A stretch of DNA of 53,981 bases. Source: Candidatus Woesearchaeota archaeon (GTDB taxonomy: Archaea > Nanobdellota > Nanobdellia > SCGC-AAA011-G17 > JACQNH01). Location of the stretch: contig JAHFIJ010000004.1 of the NCBI GenBank assembly GCA_023246445.1, forward strand, positions 1 to 53,981, read 5' to 3'. Shown here in pieces: positions 8,374 through 14,896 of this stretch. Numbering within the stretch: the first letter of the stretch is position 1; the number at the start of each line of letters is the position of its first letter. The position numbers and the translations under genes are program-made. The notes beneath the pieces are model-generated. The model saw only the letters and a list, made by a program, of their open reading frames with translations, was not told the DNA's origin and did not search any database.

Positions 8374-9015
8374 TTATGGTATTCTCTCACCAAATTTCAC
8401 ACCTTTAATCTTTTTAACAATTTTTACAGGCTTAATCTCTATTTTTTTAACTGCTTTTAATTTTTCACTGAAATCTTTTATCAATTTTTCAGATTCTTTC
8501 TCACTAATATCCATCTTTTCCCAATTTAAATTTATTTTATCGTTTTCGCTTCTTGGTATCACATGAACATAGCCATGAGCAACTTTCTGCCCTGCATTTG
8601 CCCCATCACCAACCAATATATTGATGCTATCCACTTTTAAAATATCCATTGCAGCCTGAGCAACTTTCTGCACAACTTCCATTATCTCTCTATAGTTTTT
8701 GGATCTAATAATAGAGCCCTCATGATCTAATGGTATTATTAACACGTGACCTTTACTAGCTGGATTAATATCAAATACAACCATTACCTTTTCATCTCTA
8801 TACAAAATACTGCTTTTTAATTTTCCATCTTTAATCAGGCAAAAAGGGCATTCATTCCCACCATATTGATGCTTCAAAGCCTCTACTTGTTCAGGAGTGC
8901 ATTTTTTCAGGAATTCATTAAATTTCTTATTTTGCTCTTCCCCTTTTAGTTTAGATATATCCTGCAATTCTTTCAATTGTTCAGGTGTAAATAGTTCATT
9001 AACCATAAAAAACAT
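8374..9015 (-). CDS. HIT-family protein with altered catalytic triad
   Basis: HIT proteins are nucleotide hydrolases or transferases. Seen: a helical N-terminal extension (1-55), a CPFC zinc knuckle at 56-59, the HIT core with GHVLIIPLDH (89-98), and the signature GQKVAHGYVHVIPR (142-155). The family motif is His-x-His-x-His; here it is His147-Gly-Tyr149-Val-His151, so the middle, nucleophilic histidine is a tyrosine. Activity is therefore doubtful or changed. A C-terminal Lys-rich extension (about 175-213) is also unusual. First gene downstream of aEF-1B in a minus-strand run; an alternative ATG lies three codons in. Confidence 0.85.
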   Translation of the reverse strand: MFFMVNELFTPEQLKELQDISKLKGEEQNKKFNEFLKKCTPEQVEALKHQYGGNECPFCLIKDGKLKSSILYRDEKVMVVFDINPASKGHVLIIPLDHEGSIIRSKNYREIMEVVQKVAQAAMDILKVDSINILVGDGANAGQKVAHGYVHVIPRSENDKINLNWEKMDISEKESEKLIKDFSEKLKAVKKIEIKPVKIVKKIKGVKFGERIP

Positions 9016-9036
9016 AAAATTGTAGAATATTTAAAA

Positions 9037-9312
9037 TTAACCCATTGCTCTGCTAACAGAAATAACACTACAGCTTTGTATTCCATCAATTTTACATATC
9101 TCTTCTTCTAATTTCTCAGTATCTCCTTTGCCCTCATCTAAGTTAAAAGTCATATTTAAAGCAATTAAGCCAAATGCAATAGGCTCTTTTTTCTCTTCTG
9201 TAATTATGCCTCCAAAATTAGTTATTTTCTTAATTATCTGGTTTTTTAAATCATCTAAATTCACGCCTACATCATCAGGCATTATTTTAAAAGTTATTAT
9301 TACCTTAGCCAT
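9037..9312 (-). CDS. Translation elongation factor aEF-1B (beta)
   Basis: At 91 aa it has the length of archaeal aEF-1B, the nucleotide exchange factor of aEF-1A. The sequence shows the characteristic MPDD start of strand one, the KKEPIAFGLIALNM core and the terminal strand ISVSRAMG. A GAGGT ribosome binding site lies 5 nt before the ATG. It follows the zinc-ribbon gene with an 8-nt gap, the usual archaeal gene pair, and precedes the HIT gene. Confidence 0.9.
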   Translation of the reverse strand: MAKVIITFKIMPDDVGVNLDDLKNQIIKKITNFGGIITEEKKEPIAFGLIALNMTFNLDEGKGDTEKLEEEICKIDGIQSCSVISVSRAMG

Positions 9313-9320
9313 TTAAAACC

Positions 9321-9488
9321 TCAATTAGGACCAGTAAAACCACATTCACATTTATATCTAGCACTTATTTCCCTGCAGTTTTTACATCTGGAAATCTTGA
9401 TTTTATCGCAAACAGGACAAGTAAAACTCACGGATCCAGGATCATTTACAATTTCCTTCTTGCATGAGATGCATACTGATCTTTCCAT
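9321..9488 (-). CDS. Zinc-finger protein, HVO_2753-like, 55 aa
   Basis: A 55-residue frame from ATG 9488 that is almost entirely zinc ligands: CISC, CPVC, CKNC and CECG form two zinc-ribbon sites. Small proteins of this kind (HVO_2753 type) are known to precede aEF-1B in archaea, and the gap to aEF-1B here is only 8 nt, so the identification is supported by both sequence and context. A TATA box on the minus strand at 9510-9519 stands about 26 nt upstream, indicating a leaderless start. Confidence 0.85.
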   Translation of the reverse strand: MERSVCISCKKEIVNDPGSVSFTCPVCDKIKISRCKNCREISARYKCECGFTGPN

Positions 9489-9520
9489 TATGTAGAAACA
9501 ATTTCAACCCTTTATAAAAG

Positions 9521-9530
9521 TTTTTAAATA
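9521..9530 (+). promoter_or_regulatory. TATA box for tRNA-Arg
   Basis: TTTTTAAATA centred about 27 nt before the first acceptor-stem base of the tRNA at 9553. Confidence 0.5.
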
Positions 9531-9552
9531 CTAATTTACAAACATATATTGT

Positions 9553-9662
9553 GCTCCTGTAGTATAGTCTGGATAGTATACAAGCTTGCGGAGCTTGTGA
9601 CCGAGGTTCAAAAAAGCCTTTCTTTTAGGAAAAGAAAAGCCCTGAAAGTCCTCGCAGGAGCG
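9553..9662 (+). tRNA. tRNA-Arg(GCG) with an intron in the T-loop
   Basis: Acceptor stem GCTCCTG (9553-9559) pairs perfectly with CAGGAGC (9655-9661), with G9662 as discriminator and no encoded CCA. D-arm 9562-9579 has GG at 9571-9572. Anticodon stem CAAGC/GCTTG (9581-9585, 9593-9597) closes loop TTGCGGA, so the anticodon is GCG at 9588-9590. T-stem CGAGG (9602-9606) pairs with CCTCG (9650-9654), but 43 nt instead of 7 lie between them. Removing 9613-9648 gives the canonical T-loop TTCAAAT and a 74-nt tRNA. The intron therefore sits at position 59/60, a known non-canonical archaeal site. Confidence 0.85.
9613..9648 (+). other. Predicted 36-nt tRNA intron (position 59/60)
   Basis: TTCA (9607-9610) pairs with TGAA (9643-9646) as the 4-bp central helix of a bulge-helix-bulge. 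The 3' bulge is exactly AGT (9647-9649) and the outer helix is the T-stem. The 5' side has five A's facing CC, so this half is relaxed. The intron body folds as a hairpin (TTTCTTTT at 9619-9626 with AAAAGAAA at 9630-9637). Predicted cuts are after 9612 and after 9648. Confidence 0.75.
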
Positions 9663-9725
9663 ATAAATTATAAGGCAACTCTCTTCAAACCTAAATCTTA
9701 AGAATAGTATCCTAACAAATAGTAT

Positions 9726-9944
9726 TTATTTAACCTTTATAATACCCACAGGACAATCCTTAGCTGCTTTAACAGATTCTTCAACTTCGCTTATATCTAT
9801 CTCTTTTACATAAGTATCTTTTTTCTTTTCAGAGTTTAATAATATAGCCTTGCCATCTTCTTTAGAAATCTTCCATAAATTAGAATGCTCTAAACAAGAG
9901 CAGCAGCCTATGCATTTATCACGATAATAAATAATTTTAGGCAT
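9726..9944 (-). CDS. Ferredoxin, single 4Fe-4S cluster, 72 aa
   Basis: Ligands are visible as CIGCCSC (Cys11, Cys14, Cys17) and a distal Cys-Pro (CPVG near residue 64), the pattern of a monocluster ferredoxin. An additional Cys15 lies within the motif. It follows the U32 gene with a 3-nt gap on the same strand, so the two are co-transcribed. It may supply electrons to, or share an iron-sulfur function with, the U32 protein; this partner assignment is inference. Confidence 0.88.
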   Translation of the reverse strand: MPKIIYYRDKCIGCCSCLEHSNLWKISKEDGKAILLNSEKKKDTYVKEIDISEVEESVKAAKDCPVGIIKVK

Positions 9945-9947
9945 CTT

Positions 9948-11198
9948 TTATTTCCTCTCTCTGATAACATACAATTTATCTTTCTTTCTTACTCTTTCTT
10001 TAATGAGTATAGAAATTTCATCACCCTTTTTAGCAATTATTACTGCCTTATCATCTACATATATGCTTTCAACATTGGACTCAATTACACCTGTTGTAGA
10101 TCCTGTAATTAAAATCTTATCACCCACTTTCAAAGAATCAGAAATTAAATCAAAAACAGCTATCTTAGATTTTTTAAAATAATTCTTAGCCTGCCCTATA
10201 AATGTTTTTTCTTCTTTGGCTTGAGACCCATAGCCCCCACTCCATTCTCCCAATTTCTTGCCTAAATAATAACCCCCCTGCCAAAATCCACGATTATAAA
10301 CAGCTTCTAATCTTTTATTCCATTCTTTAATTTTTTCTTTAGTATACTCTCCATTAAAATAACTATCAATTGCTTCCCTATAAACCCTAACAACTGTATA
10401 AACATAATCCTCTTTTCTAGCTCTCCCTTCAATTTTTAAAACAGAAACGCCAGATTCTAATATTTTATCCATGAAGCCTATTGTGCACAAGTCTTTAGGT
10501 GACATTATATATTTATTTTCTACCTTTAATTCATCTCCGGTTTCATCATCAATTAACTTATAACTTCTCCTACAATTTTGCAAACAAGCTCCTCTGTTAG
10601 CAGATGCATTATAAGTTGCTAAACTCATATAACACTTTCCGGAAACAGCAACGCAAAGTGCACCATGTATGAATATTTCAACCTTTACCAGTTCTCCACT
10701 CGGCCCTTTAATTTTTTGTTCATTAATCTCTTTACAAATATTTCTAATTTGCCCTAAATTTAATTCTCTGGCTAAAACAATCACATCAGCAAACTGACTA
10801 TAAAATTTTACAGCTTCAATATTAGATATATTGGTTTGTGTAGACATATTAACTACCAAATTTATAGATCTAGCATAATTTATGACAGCCATGTCGCATG
10901 CAATCACAGCACTTATTCTGGATTTTTTAGCACTATCACAAATTTTCTTCATTAAATTAAAATCATAATCATAAACAATAGTATTTAACGTTAAATAACT
11001 TTTAATTTTATTTTTCTTGCATATTGTTGCTATTTTTTTTAAATCCTCTAAAGTAAAATTATTCGCACTTCTTGATCTCATATTTAATTGTTCCACCCCA
11101 AAGTAAATAGAATCAGCTCCAGCCTTAATTGCAGCCATTAAAGATTCATAAGAACCTGCAGGCGCCATTAATTCTATCTGTGATCTTAAGCTTGCCAT
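9948..11198 (-). CDS. Peptidase U32 family protein, TrhP/YegQ-like
   Basis: Begins with the family's LMAPAGSYESLMAAI barrel start and carries the U32 signature EIFIHGALCVAVSGKCYMS near residue 175, with later cysteines CLQNC. The C-terminal part holds a small beta-barrel with GDKILITGS. U32 members of this length (416 aa) include the bacterial tRNA U34 hydroxylase TrhP; calling it a protease would be misleading. The directly downstream ferredoxin fits an iron-sulfur function. The exact substrate in archaea cannot be told from sequence. Confidence 0.85.
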   Translation of the reverse strand: MASLRSQIELMAPAGSYESLMAAIKAGADSIYFGVEQLNMRSRSANNFTLEDLKKIATICKKNKIKSYLTLNTIVYDYDFNLMKKICDSAKKSRISAVIACDMAVINYARSINLVVNMSTQTNISNIEAVKFYSQFADVIVLARELNLGQIRNICKEINEQKIKGPSGELVKVEIFIHGALCVAVSGKCYMSLATYNASANRGACLQNCRRSYKLIDDETGDELKVENKYIMSPKDLCTIGFMDKILESGVSVLKIEGRARKEDYVYTVVRVYREAIDSYFNGEYTKEKIKEWNKRLEAVYNRGFWQGGYYLGKKLGEWSGGYGSQAKEEKTFIGQAKNYFKKSKIAVFDLISDSLKVGDKILITGSTTGVIESNVESIYVDDKAVIIAKKGDEISILIKERVRKKDKLYVIRERK

Positions 11199-11253
11199 TA
11201 AAAAAAGGAATTCCGTAGATTTTTAAATTGTATGGTAAAAAAAGAAAAGAGGG

Positions 11254-13647
11254 TTAAACCTCCACATCTTTAATCCCTTCTCCCGTTACCTGAAACACGA
11301 TCTCGCCTTCAGGCATAGCTGGTGCGTCTACTAATTTAGCAACTCTTGTTCCCTTCTTACCCCTTCTTAAATATAACCTATAGGTTGAATTGCTAACAAC
11401 AAACCCATTTGCTATATAATTTGTCAAACCAGGGACACTAATATCATATAAGGACTCATTGTTTTCCATCACTTTAATATTCTTAACTTTTTCCCACCTT
11501 ACTTCCCCTGAAAGAAGTTTGCCAATAAATCCAGTTTTTCTCCTGTTTTCTTCATTCAATTCTACTCCTTTCAAAGCATTAAAGATTCCCCCCAAATTCC
11601 TTCTTGAAAGAAATTTACAATTAGATGGTATTTGCTGCATGACTTCAGAAAGCTTTAAACCACAATCTTCCACGAGATTTAATAGAGCTTCTCTGGAAAG
11701 AGGTATAATATCCCTATTAATCTTGTGTGTCTCATACTCTAACAACCACTCATTCATCAGATGACGCTTATCACTCGCTGTTACCCCAATTTCTCTTGCG
11801 AAATCCACAAAATCTCTTCCTTCAAATAATAAAACTTCAGCTTCTTGCCCATCCTTTTTACTTACAGTTCTTCTGGTTGACCTAACTTTAAATCTCAACA
11901 ACAACATTTGTATATAGTTCAACACTTGCCCATTTTTTTGGGTTATAACAACTCTCGGTTTGGTTTTTGCCACATATCCTTTTGCATCCACAAAACCAAG
12001 GATAAAAGCTCTCACAACTTCCTTAGGAGATTTAGATACCAACAAGAAAAGTTTTTCTATTATCTTACTAACAAGCTCACTGATTGCCAGACTATTGACA
12101 GAAAGTTGATAGCAATTTTTGTCATTAATTTTGCTTATATTTCCATCAATATTAAACAATTCCTTGTATAACATAGAGTAATGTTCAAGAACTTCTTTTC
12201 GTTGATCTCTATATTTTAAAGATCTTTCATCAATATTCCCACCCCCGAAATGATAACCCAACAACTGGGCAAATTTATCATCCAACATTTTAGGGGCAGT
12301 AATTAGTCCATATCTATTTGTTTCATAGTTTTCAACACACTGATTTACATTTCCTTCAACACTGTGCTGAACAAGACTTTCAACAACAACTTTATCAGTT
12401 GAGTATCCTTGATTCAAAAATCTCCTAAGTTCACCCTTGATAAATTCGCTGCCGCTTTCACTAACAGTAACTAATTCTTTCTGTTCAATTACTGGAAGTT
12501 CTTGTAGTTTACCTTCAATTTCAATTGTCTCTAAATGCATTAAATAATCTCCTGCCTTAAGTTCTTTAGCTTCAACATCTTCAACTTGGAAATTATTTAA
12601 TCTAAAAAATTTATGTTTTCCAGAAGCTTTAATCTTATTACTGGTTTCAATTTCATATATTTCTTTAATATCGTCTTTCTTGGAACCATAATCACAGTAA
12701 GAAAGATTAACCTGCATCTCTCCAAAGTTAACTCCAGGCATAACAATTGGGCCTTTTAATTCCCCTACAGGCAATATCGTTCCATCTCCTAATTGTAACA
12801 ATGTATCAGCAGTGACGCAAGCATGAGCCACTACATGACCCCCAATAGCCTCTGTAGGATCTCCAAAAAACACATCTGGTCTTGCCATTACCTGATTAGT
12901 TAAATAAATTGCTATATCATGCTGCATCGCCAACTTCAGTAAAGAATGCATATGTTTATTTAATTTCTGTTGTCTATCAGCTAATTGACCCCTCCCAACA
13001 AAATCGCTTCTAAAATGTCCTGTCAATGAATCCACAATTAATAGTTTAACATTTTTTCCTTGTCTTATCAAATCTTCAACCTTTTCAGCTAACAACATCT
13101 GATGATCTGAATTAAATGCTCTTACCCCGATTAAATTTCTCAATGCATTCATCCCATCAAGCCCCTTCGCTTCTGCTAATTGCTTAACAAATTCAGGTCT
13201 TAAAGTTCCTTCAGTATCAATATAAACAACCATCCCATCAGCTCCACCCTGATCTTTAGGCAGTTGAACATTAACTGATAATTGATGAGCCAAAGAAGTT
13301 TTACCTGAGCTAAAAGCCCCAAAAGCTTCTGTTATTGCTCCCGTCTCAACCCCCCCACCTAATAAACCGTCAAATGCCTTGCTCCCTGTAGAAATTTTAG
13401 TCACACTTTCTCTTTTTTTTAATAATTCTTCACCAGTCTCAAAACCCATTCCTGCTTTTTCTCTGGCAGTATTAATCATCTTTCTGGCAACAACTTCACC
13501 AACACCACAAGCCTCGACTAATTCCCCGGGACTCGCAACTGCAACAGAAATTAGATCGTGGAATCCACCTTCTTTTAATTTTTCAGCAGTTGCAGCACCA
13601 ACACCAGGTAAATCTGCAATAGTAAATTTCTTTTCTTCTTTGCTCAT
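11254..13647 (-). CDS. radA: DNA repair and recombination protein RadA, interrupted by an intein
   Basis: Archaeal strand-exchange recombinase. N-terminal helix-hairpin-helix domain (residues 1-60, with LPGVGAATAEKL), Walker A GAFSSGKT (110-117), Walker B LLIVDS (202-207), and the L2-region RPDVFFGDPTEAIGGH. After Ala276 the reading frame enters a 477-residue intein (277-753) and resumes with STYRLYLRRGKKG (754 on), giving an excised RadA of 320 residues, the normal size. The start overlaps the stop of the upstream 87-codon gene by 4 nt, so the two are translationally coupled. A functional protein requires splicing. Confidence 0.95.
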   Translation of the reverse strand: MSKEEKKFTIADLPGVGAATAEKLKEGGFHDLISVAVASPGELVEACGVGEVVARKMINTAREKAGMGFETGEELLKKRESVTKISTGSKAFDGLLGGGVETGAITEAFGAFSSGKTSLAHQLSVNVQLPKDQGGADGMVVYIDTEGTLRPEFVKQLAEAKGLDGMNALRNLIGVRAFNSDHQMLLAEKVEDLIRQGKNVKLLIVDSLTGHFRSDFVGRGQLADRQQKLNKHMHSLLKLAMQHDIAIYLTNQVMARPDVFFGDPTEAIGGHVVAHACVTADTLLQLGDGTILPVGELKGPIVMPGVNFGEMQVNLSYCDYGSKKDDIKEIYEIETSNKIKASGKHKFFRLNNFQVEDVEAKELKAGDYLMHLETIEIEGKLQELPVIEQKELVTVSESGSEFIKGELRRFLNQGYSTDKVVVESLVQHSVEGNVNQCVENYETNRYGLITAPKMLDDKFAQLLGYHFGGGNIDERSLKYRDQRKEVLEHYSMLYKELFNIDGNISKINDKNCYQLSVNSLAISELVSKIIEKLFLLVSKSPKEVVRAFILGFVDAKGYVAKTKPRVVITQKNGQVLNYIQMLLLRFKVRSTRRTVSKKDGQEAEVLLFEGRDFVDFAREIGVTASDKRHLMNEWLLEYETHKINRDIIPLSREALLNLVEDCGLKLSEVMQQIPSNCKFLSRRNLGGIFNALKGVELNEENRRKTGFIGKLLSGEVRWEKVKNIKVMENNESLYDISVPGLTNYIANGFVVSNSTYRLYLRRGKKGTRVAKLVDAPAMPEGEIVFQVTGEGIKDVEV
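11389..12819 (-). mobile_element. RadA intein with LAGLIDADG endonuclease domain (probably degenerate)
   Basis: Starts with Cys277 (CVTADTLLQLGDG, splicing block A), has a block B-like SGKH (342-345), and ends ANGFVVSN followed by Ser754. The central part shows two LAGLIDADG-type helices: LLGYHFGGG (462-470) and ILGFVDAKG (549-557). The position that carries the catalytic Asp or Glu holds Gly469 and Lys556 instead. The usual penultimate His is Ser752, and the block F His is Thr. Splicing must still work for RadA to be made, but homing is probably lost. Confidence 0.85.
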
Positions 13648-13907
13648 TCTTCACCACTCCCCTGCTCATGCTTTAAAAACAATTCTTCATGTGCCTTCTG
13701 TATAACTAATAATACCTTTTGTAAATCACCCTTTCTCAGATTTATTACTTCACTTCTCCAGATATTTTCTCCTTTTTTCATAAAACTCCTGCTCAAACTA
13801 ACAGTCTTAAACTCCACCTCACTCCCATTAACTGCCTTCTTATTACTCCATATCGCAGCTTCTATCCCACCACACCTAAACTTCTTTATTGGTATATTTC
13901 CTGCCAT
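13644..13907 (-). CDS. Small conserved protein upstream of radA, 87 aa
   Basis: Predicted as an antiparallel beta sheet followed by one helix (residues about 60-80, KVLLVIQKAHEELFL), with a KFRCGGIEAAIW opening strand and VSLSRSFMKKGENIWR strands. This order resembles single-strand DNA-binding PC4/YdbC-like folds and small proteins I associate with phage and archaeal recombination genes, but I cannot name the family firmly. It has a strong GGAGG before the ATG and overlaps radA by 4 nt, so a role with RadA on single-stranded DNA is plausible. Confidence 0.75.
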   Translation of the reverse strand: MAGNIPIKKFRCGGIEAAIWSNKKAVNGSEVEFKTVSLSRSFMKKGENIWRSEVINLRKGDLQKVLLVIQKAHEELFLKHEQGSGEE

Positions 13908-14334
13908 TTTATTTTCCTCCTTCCTTTTCGGCTTTTATTTCACTTCCTAAGAAGTCACTTTTCTTTCATAGAATTTCAACCTTTTCTTTTCATGGGTTTT
14001 ATTTTCTTCAAAAGAAAAGCTTTGCTATTCGCCTTTTTTTCAGATTGAGCCTTTTTCAAAGCCCATATTACTATAAATCAAACTTATATATAAATCTCAC
14101 GCACATCTAAAATATATGTTACAGTGCGATTAAATTCCTTAAAATTCTAATAATAGAAAGCCCATAAACCTAAAACACATTGCACAGTATGCGCAGGGTA
14201 ATTATTTAAAAAAGAGGTTTAGAAAAAGTGAAAATTGAGCTTAAGTTAGTATGTATTGCGCATAACTTACAGAAAATCTTGAGATTGAGAACAACTCAAA
14301 GCTACCAATAAGAAATTTTTATTATAAATCTTAT
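13908..14334. other. Intergenic region left of the cassette segment
   Basis: No gene seen. It holds the ribosome binding site and promoter region of the radA operon (minus strand) on its left, a TATA-like ATATATAAAT at 14085-14094 (plus), and, just left of the first cassette boundary, a short inverted repeat ATAAGA (14309-14314) / TCTTAT (14329-14334) that directly abuts the GTTAAGT at 14335. The last could be part of an attI or a decayed attC; it is too weak to call. Confidence 0.4.
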
Positions 14335-14396
14335 GTTAAGTCCAATCGAGGTCGGCTCGCACGATAGTTTCAATTGAACAAGAAATTTTCGGAAGA

Positions 14397-14405
14397 TTTA
14401 AATAA
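14397..14405 (+). promoter_or_regulatory. Archaeal TATA box inside cassette 1
   Basis: TTTAAATAA centred at 14401, exactly 26 nt before the ATG at 14427, so the cassette gene can be transcribed without an integron promoter. Confidence 0.5.
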
Positions 14406-14426
14406 ACCATTAATTCAATAATAAAT

Positions 14427-14681
14427 ATGAATTGGAAAGAATTTTTTCATCCAACAAGAAAGAATGTTATTTTTGCAATCATAATATTTGTTATAATTTC
14501 TTTTATACCAATTATTCCATCTTATTGCTCTTATTTCTGTCAAGGATGTCAGGGTGTTGAATATAGACCTCTAATTGCTTCCTGTAAATTTATTCCTACC
14601 ACCTATTTAATTATTTTAATAGAAATAATAGTATCTTATACACTTTCTTGTTGGCTTGTAAGATTGTTTAGGAAAAAATAG
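14427..14681 (+). CDS. Cassette-borne small membrane protein, 84 aa
   Basis: Not recognised. Two hydrophobic segments (about residues 13-32 and 56-76) flank a Cys-rich loop with YCSYFCQGCQG (about 33-43) and a further Cys near 54, suggesting a disulfide-stabilised or metal-binding extracellular loop. The ORF lies between the two cassette boundaries and is preceded by a TATA box at leaderless distance. Function unknown; as cassette cargo it may be a defence, stress or surface protein. Confidence 0.6.
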   Translation: MNWKEFFHPTRKNVIFAIIIFVIISFIPIIPSYCSYFCQGCQGVEYRPLIASCKFIPTTYLIILIEIIVSYTLSCWLVRLFRKK

Positions 14682-14753
14682 CTCGCCGACCTTGACTTCT
14701 CCGAATTTACTTCGTAAATTCTCGACTTTTTCTTTCAGAAAAAGGGACTTAAC
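14681..14753 (+). other. 3' non-coding end of cassette 1 with stacked TTC-loop hairpins
   Basis: GCTCGCCGACCTTGA (14682-14696) is the inverted partner of TCGAGGTCGGCTCGC (14346-14360). Between it and the attC arm lie two hairpins with TTC loops: GAATTTAC/GTAAATTC (14703-14721) and CTTTTTCT/AGAAAAAG (about 14726-14744). These could act as terminators or as branches of a folded attC strand. Confidence 0.45.
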
Positions 14754-14843
14754 AGCGCTTATACGGTTCCGCCTTCGCTCTACCGCTCGGCTCCACCCCA
14801 ATTTTTCCTTCGGAAAAACTGCGTATAAGCGCATATGTTAGGC
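14747..14843 (+). other. attC-like recombination site
   Basis: R'' box ACTTAAC (14747-14753, RYYYAAC), then GCGCTTATACG (14755-14765), a 56-nt loop region, then its perfect complement CGTATAAGCGC (14822-14832), and R' box GTTAGGC (14837-14843, GTTRRRY). Order, motif identities and 97-bp size fit integron attC sites. The loop contains a further hairpin TTTTTCC-TTC-GGAAAAA. The predicted crossover is between 14837 and 14838. Confidence 0.6.
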
Positions 14844-14851
14844 GACATATT

Positions 14852-14868
14852 ACTCGGGTGGCGGTTTC
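14852..14868 (+). repeat. Left inverted repeat around the nuclease ORF
   Basis: ACTCGGGTGGCGGTTTC matches the reverse complement of 15659-15675 with a single 1-base gap. Confidence 0.7.
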
Positions 14869-14896
14869 AGAAAGTTTTATTAAAGATAACAAATAA

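Larger units (their letters stand above)
14336..14837 (+). mobile_element. Integron-type gene cassette 1 (502 bp)
   Basis: Bounded on both sides by the integron crossover core GTTRRRY: GTTAAGT at 14335-14341 and GTTAGGC at 14837-14843. The first nine bases of the cassette side (GTTAAGTCC) are exactly complementary to GGACTTAAC at 14745-14753 at its far end. That is the hallmark of a cassette, whose attC halves come together in the excised circle. It carries one ORF (14427-14681) with its own TATA box. No integron integrase lies in the window, so this would be a cassette segment without integrase (CALIN-like). Confidence 0.6.

Noticed and set aside
9607-9649. Broken tRNA pseudogene
   Set aside because: All stems are perfect and the insertion is bounded by a bulge-helix-bulge, giving a canonical loop after removal.
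13889-14110. 73-codon plus-strand frame
   Set aside because: Phe/Ser-rich low-complexity translation of the T-rich leader of the radA operon, without ribosome binding site or TATA box.
14747-14843. Simple transcription terminator instead of attC
   Set aside because: Archaeal terminators are T-runs; here the outer boxes fit RYYYAAC and GTTRRRY and match the cassette start. Kept as the main alternative for the inner TTC hairpins only.
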